Assembly: GCA_964480565.1 (NCBI GenBank)
Contig: CAYZSU010000008.1
Coordinates: forward strand, 1-48,865
Length of the DNA: 48,865 nt
Direction: 5' to 3'
Source: CAYZSU01 sp964480565
GTDB taxonomy: Bacteria; UBA10199; 2-02-FULL-44-16; JAAZCA01
Part shown: in pieces, positions 26,729 to 35,835 of the stretch
Layout of the letters: every line of letters begins with the position of its first letter
How positions within the stretch are numbered: position 1 is the stretch's first letter
Notes under the pieces: generated by a model
Databases searched by the model: none
The model's input: only the letters and a program-made list of their open reading frames with translations
What the model was told of the DNA's origin: nothing
Translations under genes and position numbers: made by a program

Positions 26729-27931
26729 TTATTTCTGAAGTAGCGATACGACTATTTGATTTAGATCAGGCAGTATGGATTCCCATTTGCCAATTAGCCC
26801 TATATCTGCAATTTGAAAAATGGGTGCGCGCGCATCAGAGTTAATGGCTAGAATTTTCTTAGCGGTTTTGATGCCAACTAAATGCTGCACAGCGCCGGAA
26901 ATACCGATTGCCACATATAAATCTGGGGATATGGTATGCCCGGTTTGCCCAACTTGTTGCGCATAGGGAAGCCAGCCCCGGTCGATTATAAAACGGCTAC
27001 CGGCAATTTGTGCATGACAGGTGTGAGCCATGGCTTCAATGGTTGCAATATTGTCCTTGCACCCAATGCCTGCGCCAATGCCAATGACGATTTTTGCGTC
27101 CGCTATATTGGATAATGCCGATTGCATAGGGTTTCGCGCCATAATGCGAAACTTGCCTGCCAACAAAGAGTGCGGCACGATTTCATCGATAATATCACCG
27201 GTGCGTTTATCGTCGATTATCTGCATAGGAAAAATATTGGGTCGTACTGTGGCCATTTGCGGTCGATGCCGGGTACATAAAATATCTGCCATGATATTAC
27301 CACCAAAGGCCGGCCGTGTCTGCAGTAGATGGCCATGAATGGTAATTGATAAATCCGTACAATCCGCGGTTAATCCGGTGTGAATATGCGCAGATACGCG
27401 CGGCATAAATGATCGTCCACGAGGTGTTGCACCTGCTAATACGATGCTTGGTTGGTATTTTTGAATTAGATAAATCAGTGCATTGGCATATACATCATCG
27501 ATGAACGATCCTTCCAATAATGTATCCGCAACAATAATGCGATCTGCGCCATAATGAAATGGCAGTCTGAGTATATGTGGGTCTGCGTGTCGTAATATGA
27601 TAGCAATGACATTCATATCTTGTGGGCTTTGTTCAGCCAGCTTTCTTGCATGGCTAAGCAGTTGCAATGACACAGGATGAATACGATTTTCCTGTATCTC
27701 ACAAATAACCCAAATATGAGCATGGTCATTTAAATCAGTTGATGGGGTTGTTGTGGGTTTTTTAAAATCAATGGCCTTTGCTGGACAATGCGTCTCGCAT
27801 GTGCCGCATAGAATACAGGCATGCCGATCAATACACGCGCATCCGTCGACAATGGTGATGGCATTTGCAGGGCACTTGCGCGCGCAGATTCCACAGCCTG
27901 TACAGTTATTTTTGTTTATTGTAATGCTCAC
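26729..27931 (-). CDS. etfA: Electron transfer flavoprotein alpha subunit with N-terminal 2[4Fe-4S] ferredoxin domain
   Basis: This 400-aa subunit starts with GTG at 27931, overlapping the etfB stop (GTGA) with GGAG just before. Residues 1-55 hold two [4Fe-4S] motifs (Cys10, 13, 16, 20 and Cys39, 42, 45, 49). The ETF alpha N-terminal domain follows, then the FAD-binding domain with the hallmark QVGQTGHTISPDLYVAIGIS and AINSDARAPIFQIADIG. The ferredoxin extension occurs in some ETFs that exchange electrons with ferredoxin or other low-potential donors. With ETF-QO next door, electrons probably go to quinone. The gene is followed 15 bp later by arsS. Confidence 0.94.
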   Translation of the reverse strand: MSITINKNNCTGCGICARKCPANAITIVDGCACIDRHACILCGTCETHCPAKAIDFKKPTTTPSTDLNDHAHIWVICEIQENRIHPVSLQLLSHARKLAEQSPQDMNVIAIILRHADPHILRLPFHYGADRIIVADTLLEGSFIDDVYANALIYLIQKYQPSIVLAGATPRGRSFMPRVSAHIHTGLTADCTDLSITIHGHLLQTRPAFGGNIMADILCTRHRPQMATVRPNIFPMQIIDDKRTGDIIDEIVPHSLLAGKFRIMARNPMQSALSNIADAKIVIGIGAGIGCKDNIATIEAMAHTCHAQIAGSRFIIDRGWLPYAQQVGQTGHTISPDLYVAIGISGAVQHLVGIKTAKKILAINSDARAPIFQIADIGLIGKWESILPDLNQIVVSLLQK

Positions 27932-28716
27932 TGCATCTCCTCTATTGTCTGCACAATTAATATGGCTGCTTTTTGTATGCTCGTATTATCTGCGATGACG
28001 GGTTGGGATACGCGCTTTACTTGAGGTGAAAAAATCTGGTCCACCCATGTGGGCGATCCATTTAATCCAATCTGTTTGGCATCACAATTAATATCTGTCT
28101 GAGTCCAGCATTTAATGGGTATTTGCTTGGCCCGATGCTTACCGATAAACGATGGATAGCGCGGCAAGTAAATATCTTTAAGTACAGTAATGACCGCAGG
28201 AAATGATACATCGATACGTGTTTCCTCATTGTCCATTAGCCTGGTGAGTCGCAATGATGTGCGTGTGATTTGATTGATATGGCTAACCATTGTTACCTGT
28301 GCAATATCTAAAAAACTAGCAATGCCAGGCCCCACTTGTGCAGTATCGCCATCAAGTGCCTGTTTTCCGCAGATGATCAAATCATATTGCCCATGTGTTC
28401 GAATGCCTTGCGATAAAATATAGCTGGTGGCCAATGTGTCACTGCCTGCAAATGCAGGGTCTGATAGTAAGATTGCATTATCAACGCCCATGGCTAATGC
28501 GTCTTCAATGCTATGTTTAGCTGCAGGTGGTCCCATGCTAAGCACTGTGACATGCCCGCCTATTTGTTCTTTAATTTGAAGCGCAGTTTCAATGGCATAT
28601 TTATCAAAGGGATTTAAAATCGCTCGCATATGATCGCGAATTAACGTGCCCGTTACAGGGTCCATGTGAACATCCCTGGTGTCAGGTACTTGTTTGATAC
28701 ATACAATAATATTCAT
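27928..28716 (-). CDS. etfB: Electron transfer flavoprotein beta subunit
   Basis: This 262-aa subunit has the typical N-terminus IIVCIKQVPDTRD with NPFDKYAIETALQIKE, and the AMP/FAD-binding segment CGKQALDGDTAQVGPGIASFL. It pairs with EtfA to carry electrons from dehydrogenases to ETF-QO. The start overlaps the ETF-QO stop by one base (TAATG) and its end overlaps the etfA start, so the three are translated together in the cytoplasm. Confidence 0.95.
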   Translation of the reverse strand: MNIIVCIKQVPDTRDVHMDPVTGTLIRDHMRAILNPFDKYAIETALQIKEQIGGHVTVLSMGPPAAKHSIEDALAMGVDNAILLSDPAFAGSDTLATSYILSQGIRTHGQYDLIICGKQALDGDTAQVGPGIASFLDIAQVTMVSHINQITRTSLRLTRLMDNEETRIDVSFPAVITVLKDIYLPRYPSFIGKHRAKQIPIKCWTQTDINCDAKQIGLNGSPTWVDQIFSPQVKRVSQPVIADNTSIQKAAILIVQTIEEMQ

Positions 28717-30344
28717 TACATGCCTCGATAGTTGGGGCCATCACCACCTTGCGGTGGCTGCCAGTTTACAATGCCATACGGGTCTTTAATAGCGCATGTT
28801 TTACAATGCAGGCAATTTTCGGGGTTTAAATGCAATTGATGACGCCCATCCATTTGCCGGGTTATTTCAAATACATTGGCTGGGCAGAAAAATTGGCATG
28901 GATTGCCAAATTCATTTTTGCATGTGGTATTGCAAATACTGCGATCAGAAATATGAATATGACATGGCTGATTTTCCTCATGGGCGGTGCCGGATGCATA
29001 GACAGCGCTTAACTTATCAACGCATTGTGGGTGTTTGGATAAATCGGGAGTGTTTGGTGTGCTGGTATGCGTGTTTTGCATGCACTTAGCATCTGGCTTG
29101 ACGGAGATACGATCCCAAATGCCACGGCCATTGCTTAAATATTGCAGTACAGCCTGGCCCATGCCCAATACAATGCCATGATGAAATCCTTGGTGGAAAT
29201 TTCTGGCCTTATACAGGTTGATTCCTATATTGCTTTGGCGAATGTCTGCTTCATATTGCGATAGCATTGTATCGCTAAAGTCATTGGCCGTATAGGCAGC
29301 CATGATAGTTTTTGCAGCAAGCATACCGGATTCAATAGCGAGATCAATGCCTTTGAGCTGCATGGTATCGAGCAGGCCTGCTCCTTCGCCGATGATGATA
29401 AATCCTGGTCCCGCCATTTTAGGAAGTGCATACCAGCCGCCCTCACAGATGGTTTTTGCACCATAAGACACAAATCGTGCATTTTTTAAATAATTGGCAA
29501 TCGTTGGATGAGCTTTAAACTGTTGAAGCATGTGAAATGGATGGGTATGCGGATTTTTATAGTCCAAGCTAGTGACAAATCCAATGCCAACCATACATTC
29601 TTTGATATGATACATGAATCCACCGCCAAAAGTGGATAGCCCAAGCGGATGGCCAAATGCATTGAATGTGAATCCTTCGCGAAATACGTTTTCCGGTACT
29701 TCCCATAACTCTTTAAGGCCCAATGCATATCCTTGGGCAATACGAGCATCATCTAAATGATAATCGTGAATAAGCGTTTGAGTGATATGTCCGCGCGCTC
29801 CTTCACCCAGTACAACAATGGATGCGCCGAGTCGCGTGCCAGGTACGTGAACAGCGGTGAGATTGCCATCGATATCACGTCCCTTTTCTTTGACAATAAC
29901 GCCGATTACGCGCTTGTGGTCATCTGTGATGACCTCCTGCACGACTTCGCCTGTATAAATAGCAATGCCTTGATCTTTTGCGTATTGTCCCATCCAGCGC
30001 ACCATATCGCTTAAGGAAATCATATGCTTACCCTTGTTTGACATGGGGGGCAGGACAAATGGCAATGGCAATGCCCATTGACGGGTTAAGAATGCATAGC
30101 GTTCTTTAGTGACCTTGGGGCCAAGTGGTGCTTGTTGTTTACTATAGTCTGGAATGAGTGAGGCCAAGGAGGTGGGGTCAAATGTGGCGCCCGATAATGT
30201 ATGATCGCCCAAATGAGGGGCTTTTTCAATGATGGCAATGCGTAAAGGTGTATTGGTTTTTTTTGCCAACTCATTTAAGCGAATGGCGCCTGCAAGCGAT
30301 GCAGGGCCTGCGCCTACAAAAATAATATCGAATTGTATGTCCAT
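28716..30344 (-). CDS. Electron transfer flavoprotein:ubiquinone oxidoreductase (ETF-QO)
   Basis: This 542-aa membrane-associated flavoprotein passes electrons from reduced ETF to the quinone pool. It has the FAD-binding FVGAGPASLAGAIRL at the N-terminus, VVLGEGARGHI and IIIGEGAGLLDTMQLKGIDLAIESG. The C-terminal [4Fe-4S] domain reads FFCPANVFE with CLHCKTCAIKDPYGIVNW and ends PPQGGDGPNYRGM, which is diagnostic for ETF-QO. I start at the ATG at 30344 after AGGAAT; 26 further in-frame codons upstream look like noise. It is first in the train etfQO-etfB-etfA-arsS. No dehydrogenase gene that would feed it is present in the window. Confidence 0.94.
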   Translation of the reverse strand: MDIQFDIIFVGAGPASLAGAIRLNELAKKTNTPLRIAIIEKAPHLGDHTLSGATFDPTSLASLIPDYSKQQAPLGPKVTKERYAFLTRQWALPLPFVLPPMSNKGKHMISLSDMVRWMGQYAKDQGIAIYTGEVVQEVITDDHKRVIGVIVKEKGRDIDGNLTAVHVPGTRLGASIVVLGEGARGHITQTLIHDYHLDDARIAQGYALGLKELWEVPENVFREGFTFNAFGHPLGLSTFGGGFMYHIKECMVGIGFVTSLDYKNPHTHPFHMLQQFKAHPTIANYLKNARFVSYGAKTICEGGWYALPKMAGPGFIIIGEGAGLLDTMQLKGIDLAIESGMLAAKTIMAAYTANDFSDTMLSQYEADIRQSNIGINLYKARNFHQGFHHGIVLGMGQAVLQYLSNGRGIWDRISVKPDAKCMQNTHTSTPNTPDLSKHPQCVDKLSAVYASGTAHEENQPCHIHISDRSICNTTCKNEFGNPCQFFCPANVFEITRQMDGRHQLHLNPENCLHCKTCAIKDPYGIVNWQPPQGGDGPNYRGM

Positions 30345-30432
30345 GAGTATTCCTATGAATGTCATATATATAGATGTATATATATGAAATCCGTGTGTAG
30401 CGAAATCCATGGTGGAAATCAAGCATGCCCCT

Positions 30433-30483
30433 CATTGAATTTGGCTTTACAATCTGTGAAGATGGGCGTTTTGATGACAGTCC
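30433..30483 (+). mobile_element. Partial MITE-like element (right half)
   Basis: CATTGAATTTGGC...GTGAAGATGGGCGTTTTGATGACAGTCC corresponds to the right half of the repeat family found in full at 4723, 7884 and 18055. The left half is absent. It lies upstream of ETF-QO, pointing away from it. Confidence 0.6.
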
Positions 30484-30852
30484 CTTTATAGGTACTTTCA
30501 TTTTTGACCTGGTCAAGAAAAAGTAGACAGCAAGTTAAGCAATATGTTGAGGTGGTTTAGCCCAGCGATCAATCCTAGGTATTGATGTTTTATAAGGGGA
30601 TTCAAAGGCAATTTCATCGTAGATGTCCATTTCATAGGTCTTATATTCTCGCCTGCTTGGAATAAAATAATATCAGCGCGGATAAGTCGAATTTGATACA
30701 AAATATAGGGTGATACCCTTATATTCTTAAAGTAATGTCTTATAAAATCGATCCAGCTATCGACGTATAATGTTGAAAAATCCAACTAATTCCAATAAGT
30801 CCGATAAAAACATAGCAACATTTAATTGGAATTGCCGAAAACAAATAGTCAT
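30484..30852. other. Gene-poor stretch, possible insertion-sequence remnant
   Basis: No intact gene is seen. On the minus strand two frames carry protein-like sequence that could be joined by one frameshift: SWIDFIRHYFKNIRV... (about 30755-30660) and IPSRREYKTYEMDIYDEI...RIDRWAKPPQHIA (about 30665-30540). The sequence just after that stop, CTGTCTACTTTTTCTTGACC, resembles the right end of an IS3-type element. A decayed transposon gene is the simplest guess, not shown. Confidence 0.3.
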
Positions 30853-31411
30853 GTCATTCCAGCCAAAGAGCTGGAATCCATTGCAGTCGGAAATGCTGTC
30901 ATTCCAGCCAAAGAGCTGGAATCCATTGCAGTCGGAAATGTTGTCATTCCAGCCAAAGAGCTGGAATCCATTGCAGTCGGAAATGTTGTCATTCCAGCCA
31001 AAGAGCTGGAATCCATTGCAGTCGGAAATGCTGTCATTCCANNNNNNNNNNNNNNNNNNNNNNNNNNNNNNNNNNNNNNNNNNNNNNNNNNNNNNNNNNN
31101 NNNNNNNNNNNNNNNNNNNNNNNNNNNNNNNNNNNNNNNNNGTCGGAAATGCTGTCATTCCAGCCAAAGAGCTGGAATCCATTGCAGTCGGAAATGCTGT
31201 CATTCCAGCCAAAGAGCTGGAATCCATTGCAGTCGGAAATGCTGTCATTCCAGCCAAAGAGCTGGAATCCATTGCAGTCGGAAATGCTGTCATTCCAGCC
31301 AAAGAGCTGGAATCCATTGCAGTCGGAAATGCTGTCATTCCAGCCAAAGAGCTGGAATCCATTGCAGTCGGAAATGCTGTCATTCCAGCCAAGGAGCTGG
31401 AATCCATTGCA
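30853..31411. repeat. Tandem array of a 45-bp palindromic (REP-like) unit
   Basis: Five units (from 30853, 30898, 30943, 30988, 31033) lie before an assembly gap and six (31154, 31199, 31244, 31289, 31334, 31379) after it. Each unit is a 33-bp part beginning GTCATTCCAGC and ending GAATCCATTGCA, with inverted arms ATTCCAGC/GCTGGAAT around CAAAGA, plus a 12-bp linker GTCGGAAATGCT or GTCGGAAATGTT. Units are nearly identical; the last has AAGGAG for AAAGAG. The core resembles the widespread GTCATTCC...GGAATCCA repeats of proteobacterial genomes. Similar flanks (AAAAACATAGCAAC) occur at about 30807 and 31441. The true copy number is hidden by the gap. Confidence 0.92.
31042..31141. other. Assembly gap (100 N)
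   Basis: Exactly 100 N inside the 45-bp tandem array, the conventional filler for a gap of unknown size. More units are likely missing here. Confidence 0.97.
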
Positions 31412-31509
31412 TAAGTATTAATAATTATTAAATAAAAATAAAAAACATAGCAACTTTTATAAAAAAATGACGATAACTAGTTTAGAAGATTAATTAAGGG
31501 AGGGTGTAT

Positions 31510-32874
31510 ATGGGATGGGTGGATAGCGTTAAGCAAGTAATAAGGAATGTGGATGGCGAATATGTGGATAATGTACGATGTGGAAATCGTTATATGGATG
31601 CGCCAAAAGAAATTTGTAAGCTTCTTGACGACTCAAGTAAATCTGAAAATGATAAAACTGGGTATTATACAGGACGTAGCGCCAAAGCCATACAAGCAAT
31701 AATATCAGGTGAGGCAGATGTTGTGAAATCTGGAGTGAAATCTGTCGCTCAACATGATACAGATGAATCTAATGCAGCTTATTCGTTGAAGATCCCTGAT
31801 ACAGGTTATGCCAATGATACGAGGAAGCTAATAAGTTCTAATGGGTCTGTATCGATAGATCATTGCGAAATGTCAGGTCAATATAATAGTGTAAGTGCTA
31901 ATGGTGAGACCCATACAGTTGCAATAGAAAACTGTGCATTTAAAACCACTACATTTTGGAATGGAAAATTTTTTGGTAGATTTCATTTAGATACATTGGG
32001 CGCGCGCGAAGCATTTTTGCTAGGTGCAGCAGATCAGGTGGTAATGGCAGCTGCAAAAGAAGATACGGTACCTGAATATTTAAAATCTGTGCGTGTTGCT
32101 TTGCTTGATTCTCCAGCTGTGTTTGCGGAAAAATACTCCGGAACAATGTTATATAAGCTAGATGCTAATTCTGTGCCTGTGCCTGTGGACAATGGTTTTT
32201 CACAATCACTTCGTATTTTCTTTGCCACTGCATCTGATGGGAATATGAGTTTTGCGGATAATGTGATAGGCAAAAATGTGCAAATAGTCATGTATCAACA
32301 AACGAGAATTGTAAATTTATTATTTAAAGAAAAAAATGCTATTGCCAATGATGATTCTAAAAAATTAAAGACCTTAAGGACTGAACAACTACCTATATAC
32401 GAAGAAATATTAAGTACTTTAAAAACTGTAAAAACAAATGGAATGACGCCGCCACAAAGGGAAATGTTTTATATGGCTAAAAGCTTGGCTTATGGTCAGA
32501 TGATGCGTTTAGCGGGTAATACAGTTCCCAATATGGGCAATGAAAATGAAGCTGCAATTAAATTAATTATAGCCGAAAATAAAAATGCCATTCGGCCATG
32601 GATTGAGCCAGGACCCTATAATCGCACAGTGCATGGTTTACCAAAGATGGGTGCAGGGGCAGCAGTAGCGGAACCAGAGATGGGTGCAGGGGCAGCAGTG
32701 GCAGCGCCAGAAACGGGTGCGCAGACAGCAGTAGCGGAACCAGTAAAGAAAGAGCGTAAAAAGAGAGCAACAGAGTCAGCAAAACCACGAGTACCAGCTA
32801 GGAGAAGAAGATCTCGAACACCACAGCCAGCGGTTAAGCCGAAGAAGCCAACAAGTGCATATGAGATGTTTTAA
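31510..32874 (+). CDS. Hypothetical protein with basic, Pro/Ala-rich tail
   Basis: This 454-aa protein is not recognised. The ATG at 31510 has AGGGAGG six bases upstream. Residues 7-45 contain VKQVIRNVDGEYVDNV, GNRYMDAPKEICKLL, which resembles the N-terminus of the next gene (VRQSIVDKKLYKDSV, GNRYVD, ETICAEA). The middle is globular with a possible beta/alpha mix. From residue 380 come three repeats of MGAGAAVA(E/A)PE type, then a Lys/Arg-rich tail (KKERKKRA, RVPARRRRSRTPQ) that could bind nucleic acid or anionic polymer. There is no signal peptide. It lies 42 bp before the next gene, so they are probably co-transcribed. Confidence 0.72.
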   Translation: MGWVDSVKQVIRNVDGEYVDNVRCGNRYMDAPKEICKLLDDSSKSENDKTGYYTGRSAKAIQAIISGEADVVKSGVKSVAQHDTDESNAAYSLKIPDTGYANDTRKLISSNGSVSIDHCEMSGQYNSVSANGETHTVAIENCAFKTTTFWNGKFFGRFHLDTLGAREAFLLGAADQVVMAAAKEDTVPEYLKSVRVALLDSPAVFAEKYSGTMLYKLDANSVPVPVDNGFSQSLRIFFATASDGNMSFADNVIGKNVQIVMYQQTRIVNLLFKEKNAIANDDSKKLKTLRTEQLPIYEEILSTLKTVKTNGMTPPQREMFYMAKSLAYGQMMRLAGNTVPNMGNENEAAIKLIIAENKNAIRPWIEPGPYNRTVHGLPKMGAGAAVAEPEMGAGAAVAAPETGAQTAVAEPVKKERKKRATESAKPRVPARRRRSRTPQPAVKPKKPTSAYEMF

Positions 32875-32916
32875 TAACTAATTTAAAAATACATTAAAAT
32901 ACATTTAGGAGGATAA

Positions 32917-35778
32917 ATGTCTATTACAAAGATAAATTTAGCAAAGCAAAAAATGGATATGGCTCAAGTTCGGCAAAGTATAGTAGATAAAAAGCTTTAC
33001 AAAGATAGTGTTGGAAACAGATATGTAGATGAGTTTGCATCTCATTATGAGACTATTTGTGCTGAAGCAGAAAGTTCAAAACAAAGACGGACTGTTCAAT
33101 CGTTTCGAACATGCTATATTGATCAACTAGTGCAAAAAACAGAAGATAATTGTAAATATGAGGTGAGTGACGCTGCTAAAAAGAATTGTTATAAAAATCA
33201 ATTAGCGTCAGGTCCTTTTAAAGATTCTGTCAATCAGGCATGTGTTGACAGGACTCTTCCTCCTTCAAAATTATATGCGCCAGTGGAAATGCCTGAAGAA
33301 GATTATGGTATTGTACTTGACTCGAGGTTGTCTCAAACATATGTTCAGGCAAAAAAATTAGGTACACGTGCTTTGGTTTTTTCTTTTTCATCAAAAGGCA
33401 GAAATTTAGATAAAGTAAAAGAAGGCCTTAAGGCAAAGTATGAGGAGATTAGTGAGCCTTCCAAGGCTACTATTTCAGGAGCTCTTGTAGTTTTGGAGAA
33501 CTCCTCAAGTAAGGAAGTAGAAAAACAAGAAGCAATAGAAACTCTAAGTACAGCAGATTTAATCGTTGCAGATACACTCGCACGTACCTATGTGCAGCAA
33601 GTGAAAGAAGATGGCACCGTTGTTTTCGGTGAGATTGAGCCAGCGAAAGATGCAAATGGCGTCATTATTACTCCAACCGAAGATAGTATTGCCAAAAACG
33701 CGGCACTAAGCAATTTATACAGTCAAGTGGCCAGTGAAATAGCCAATCAACAGCGATTTATTAAAAAAGATTTAAATGCTACTGTAACAATCAACCGCGA
33801 TACGATCAAAGCAAACGTGGAAGCTGTCTTAAAAGCTCAAGACCCTGCAACGCGTCGCTTGGCAAGCATTACACTTAATGCTTCAGGCGAATTAACGGCT
33901 GTGGTACTTACTGGCATTGATGATACAGGTGCTCCAGCTCCACTGGGTGGAAGTGGATTAATAGATTCGCTTGAAACTGCTGGGTTTGCGCAGTCTTCAA
34001 AACAATATATACGATTAATAGGTGAAGTAGGAGGCTTTGATTCAGGAGCATCGATAGATGATCATGACGCTGTAAAAAATATACCAACAGTGCTTGCGAG
34101 TAATCAAGTCATTCATGATGCGGATTGGGCGGGTTTAACAGCTGCGATCAATGCACAAAAAATAAAAGTAACAAGCATGGACTCTTTAACAGTAAATGGC
34201 AAGGGAACTATTCTACATGCATTGGAATCACAGAAATCGGTCATTCAAGTGATGAATGAGTATTTTCAGGATCAGGCGCTGGCAGGTGATGAATTAACTA
34301 CTGCACAAGAAGATGCCGCAAAAAATGTAAAAGTAGCCATTGCACATGCCTATGATATGGCCATTGCCGATGATTTATCCCATAGATATGTCTTTGGAGC
34401 AACGGATAGCACTGTTGCGATAGAACGTTTGCCTGATAATGACGCATCACGAACAACAGGTACTGCATATGCAATCACGCGCAATGATATTCAGGAACGC
34501 GGTGCTAACGCAGGCTTGCATTCAGAAACAATGAGCAAATTATCCTTGGAAGATAGAAAGAAAGTAACTTCAGCTCTATCTCTTCGACAAGCGGTAACCG
34601 AAGGATTGAACCGTAATGTGGGTTCATTATCACCCGTATCTGCAGAAGTAAAACACGCAAAAATTAAAGATGGCGTCTTAGATGTTAAAATTGCTCCGTA
34701 TGGCAAAAATACGCCGGATAAACCGAAAAATTGGACATTGGGAGTAGGAGTTAATGCTCAAATGCGTGACTTTGATAAAACATCGTATCTGAGCCAAGCA
34801 AATTTAGGTGTTGATTTTGGCAAGGAATTTAAGCTGACACTTGGTGGAAGCTATGGACAAAAATCCAATATGCACGGTACCTTGGATGGTGCGCTTCATT
34901 CCCCTGAAAAAGCGGGAAAGAATGCAAATGCGGTTGTAGTAGGGAAGCTTGCCTGGACGCCGCAGATGGCAATGGATACAATGGTAGGAACGAAAAGTAA
35001 TACGTGGACCGTTGAAGGTGGAATATTGCCCTATTCAGAACAAGGGACTCATTTAGCAGGTACAAAGGTTATATTGGGAATTCCTACAGCAACGGATACC
35101 GCATTTAAATTACATCTAGCAGGTGGATGGACATGGAATATATTCGCAGATGCCAATAAAGAAGAGCAGCTTGAAGATTTATCGTTTAGCTCTGATCGGC
35201 TTCAGGCAACTGGCGGTGCATCAATGGAGAGCAAATATGCCTTTGGTACGGACAGAGAATCTATTAAAGGGACATTGTCTGCAGAAGGTACCTATTATGC
35301 CAGTGATCTTCCAAGTTCTTTAAAAGCAGATGGTAAGTTAGCGTATTCAAATATGTTTGGCACGCCGCATTTAAAGGGTGCAGCGAGTATGGGTGCACTT
35401 TATTTGATGAGTGATGGTGACAATAAAGAATATACTGTAAAACTTGGACTGTCCTATGATAAACCAAGTTGGCCTCTACAACCACATGTAAGTGCGATGT
35501 ATCAGTCGATTTCAGGTACAGGATATAAAAATACTGATAGCGATAATATATTGGTAGATAATGGTGGCTCTCTTGATGGAAATAATGAAGAAGTTGATGA
35601 GGGTAATAAAGTACTCACCGATCCACGTCTTCTTGGAGGTATGATGCAATTCTCAGCAGGAGTAAATATACCTATGGGTGATGCATTAAAGCTTACGCTT
35701 GGAGGCGCATGGAGCAAATATTCTGAATTAGATGCTGAGCCAATTCAAGCATCTGTTGGCCTAAAAGGAAATTTGTAA
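32917..35778 (+). CDS. Large protein with C-terminal beta-barrel-like domain
   Basis: This 953-aa protein starts at the ATG at 32917 after a perfect AGGAGG. Residues 1-110 contain Cys-bearing motifs of the form (Y/F)KDSV..N...VD (YKDSVGNRYVDEF, FKDSVNQACVDRT) that also occur once in the preceding gene. Residues 110-590 are mostly helical. Residues about 600-953 alternate polar and hydrophobic residues with Gly and aromatic girdles (WTLGVGVNAQM, FKLTLGGSYGQKS, KLHLAGGWTWNIF, LKLTLGGAWSKYSE), as in outer-membrane beta-barrels. No Sec signal peptide is visible, which is odd for an outer-membrane protein, and the last residue is Leu rather than Phe. It is followed by a lipoprotein gene, supporting an envelope role. 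Confidence 0.75.
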   Translation: MSITKINLAKQKMDMAQVRQSIVDKKLYKDSVGNRYVDEFASHYETICAEAESSKQRRTVQSFRTCYIDQLVQKTEDNCKYEVSDAAKKNCYKNQLASGPFKDSVNQACVDRTLPPSKLYAPVEMPEEDYGIVLDSRLSQTYVQAKKLGTRALVFSFSSKGRNLDKVKEGLKAKYEEISEPSKATISGALVVLENSSSKEVEKQEAIETLSTADLIVADTLARTYVQQVKEDGTVVFGEIEPAKDANGVIITPTEDSIAKNAALSNLYSQVASEIANQQRFIKKDLNATVTINRDTIKANVEAVLKAQDPATRRLASITLNASGELTAVVLTGIDDTGAPAPLGGSGLIDSLETAGFAQSSKQYIRLIGEVGGFDSGASIDDHDAVKNIPTVLASNQVIHDADWAGLTAAINAQKIKVTSMDSLTVNGKGTILHALESQKSVIQVMNEYFQDQALAGDELTTAQEDAAKNVKVAIAHAYDMAIADDLSHRYVFGATDSTVAIERLPDNDASRTTGTAYAITRNDIQERGANAGLHSETMSKLSLEDRKKVTSALSLRQAVTEGLNRNVGSLSPVSAEVKHAKIKDGVLDVKIAPYGKNTPDKPKNWTLGVGVNAQMRDFDKTSYLSQANLGVDFGKEFKLTLGGSYGQKSNMHGTLDGALHSPEKAGKNANAVVVGKLAWTPQMAMDTMVGTKSNTWTVEGGILPYSEQGTHLAGTKVILGIPTATDTAFKLHLAGGWTWNIFADANKEEQLEDLSFSSDRLQATGGASMESKYAFGTDRESIKGTLSAEGTYYASDLPSSLKADGKLAYSNMFGTPHLKGAASMGALYLMSDGDNKEYTVKLGLSYDKPSWPLQPHVSAMYQSISGTGYKNTDSDNILVDNGGSLDGNNEEVDEGNKVLTDPRLLGGMMQFSAGVNIPMGDALKLTLGGAWSKYSELDAEPIQASVGLKGNL

Positions 35779-35835
35779 TTATATAGCATTAATACATATA
35801 TTCATTAATTAATTATTAAATGAGAGGTTGGGGAT

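Noticed and set aside
30853..31411. CRISPR array
   Set aside because: The 12-bp linkers are practically identical in every unit and far too short to be spacers, and no cas genes are present.
30770..31431. Long open frames on both strands through the tandem array, encoding 15-residue repeats
   Set aside because: The unit is 45 bp, a multiple of three, so frames stay open by arithmetic. Several frames are open at once, there is no ribosome binding site, and 100 N interrupt them.
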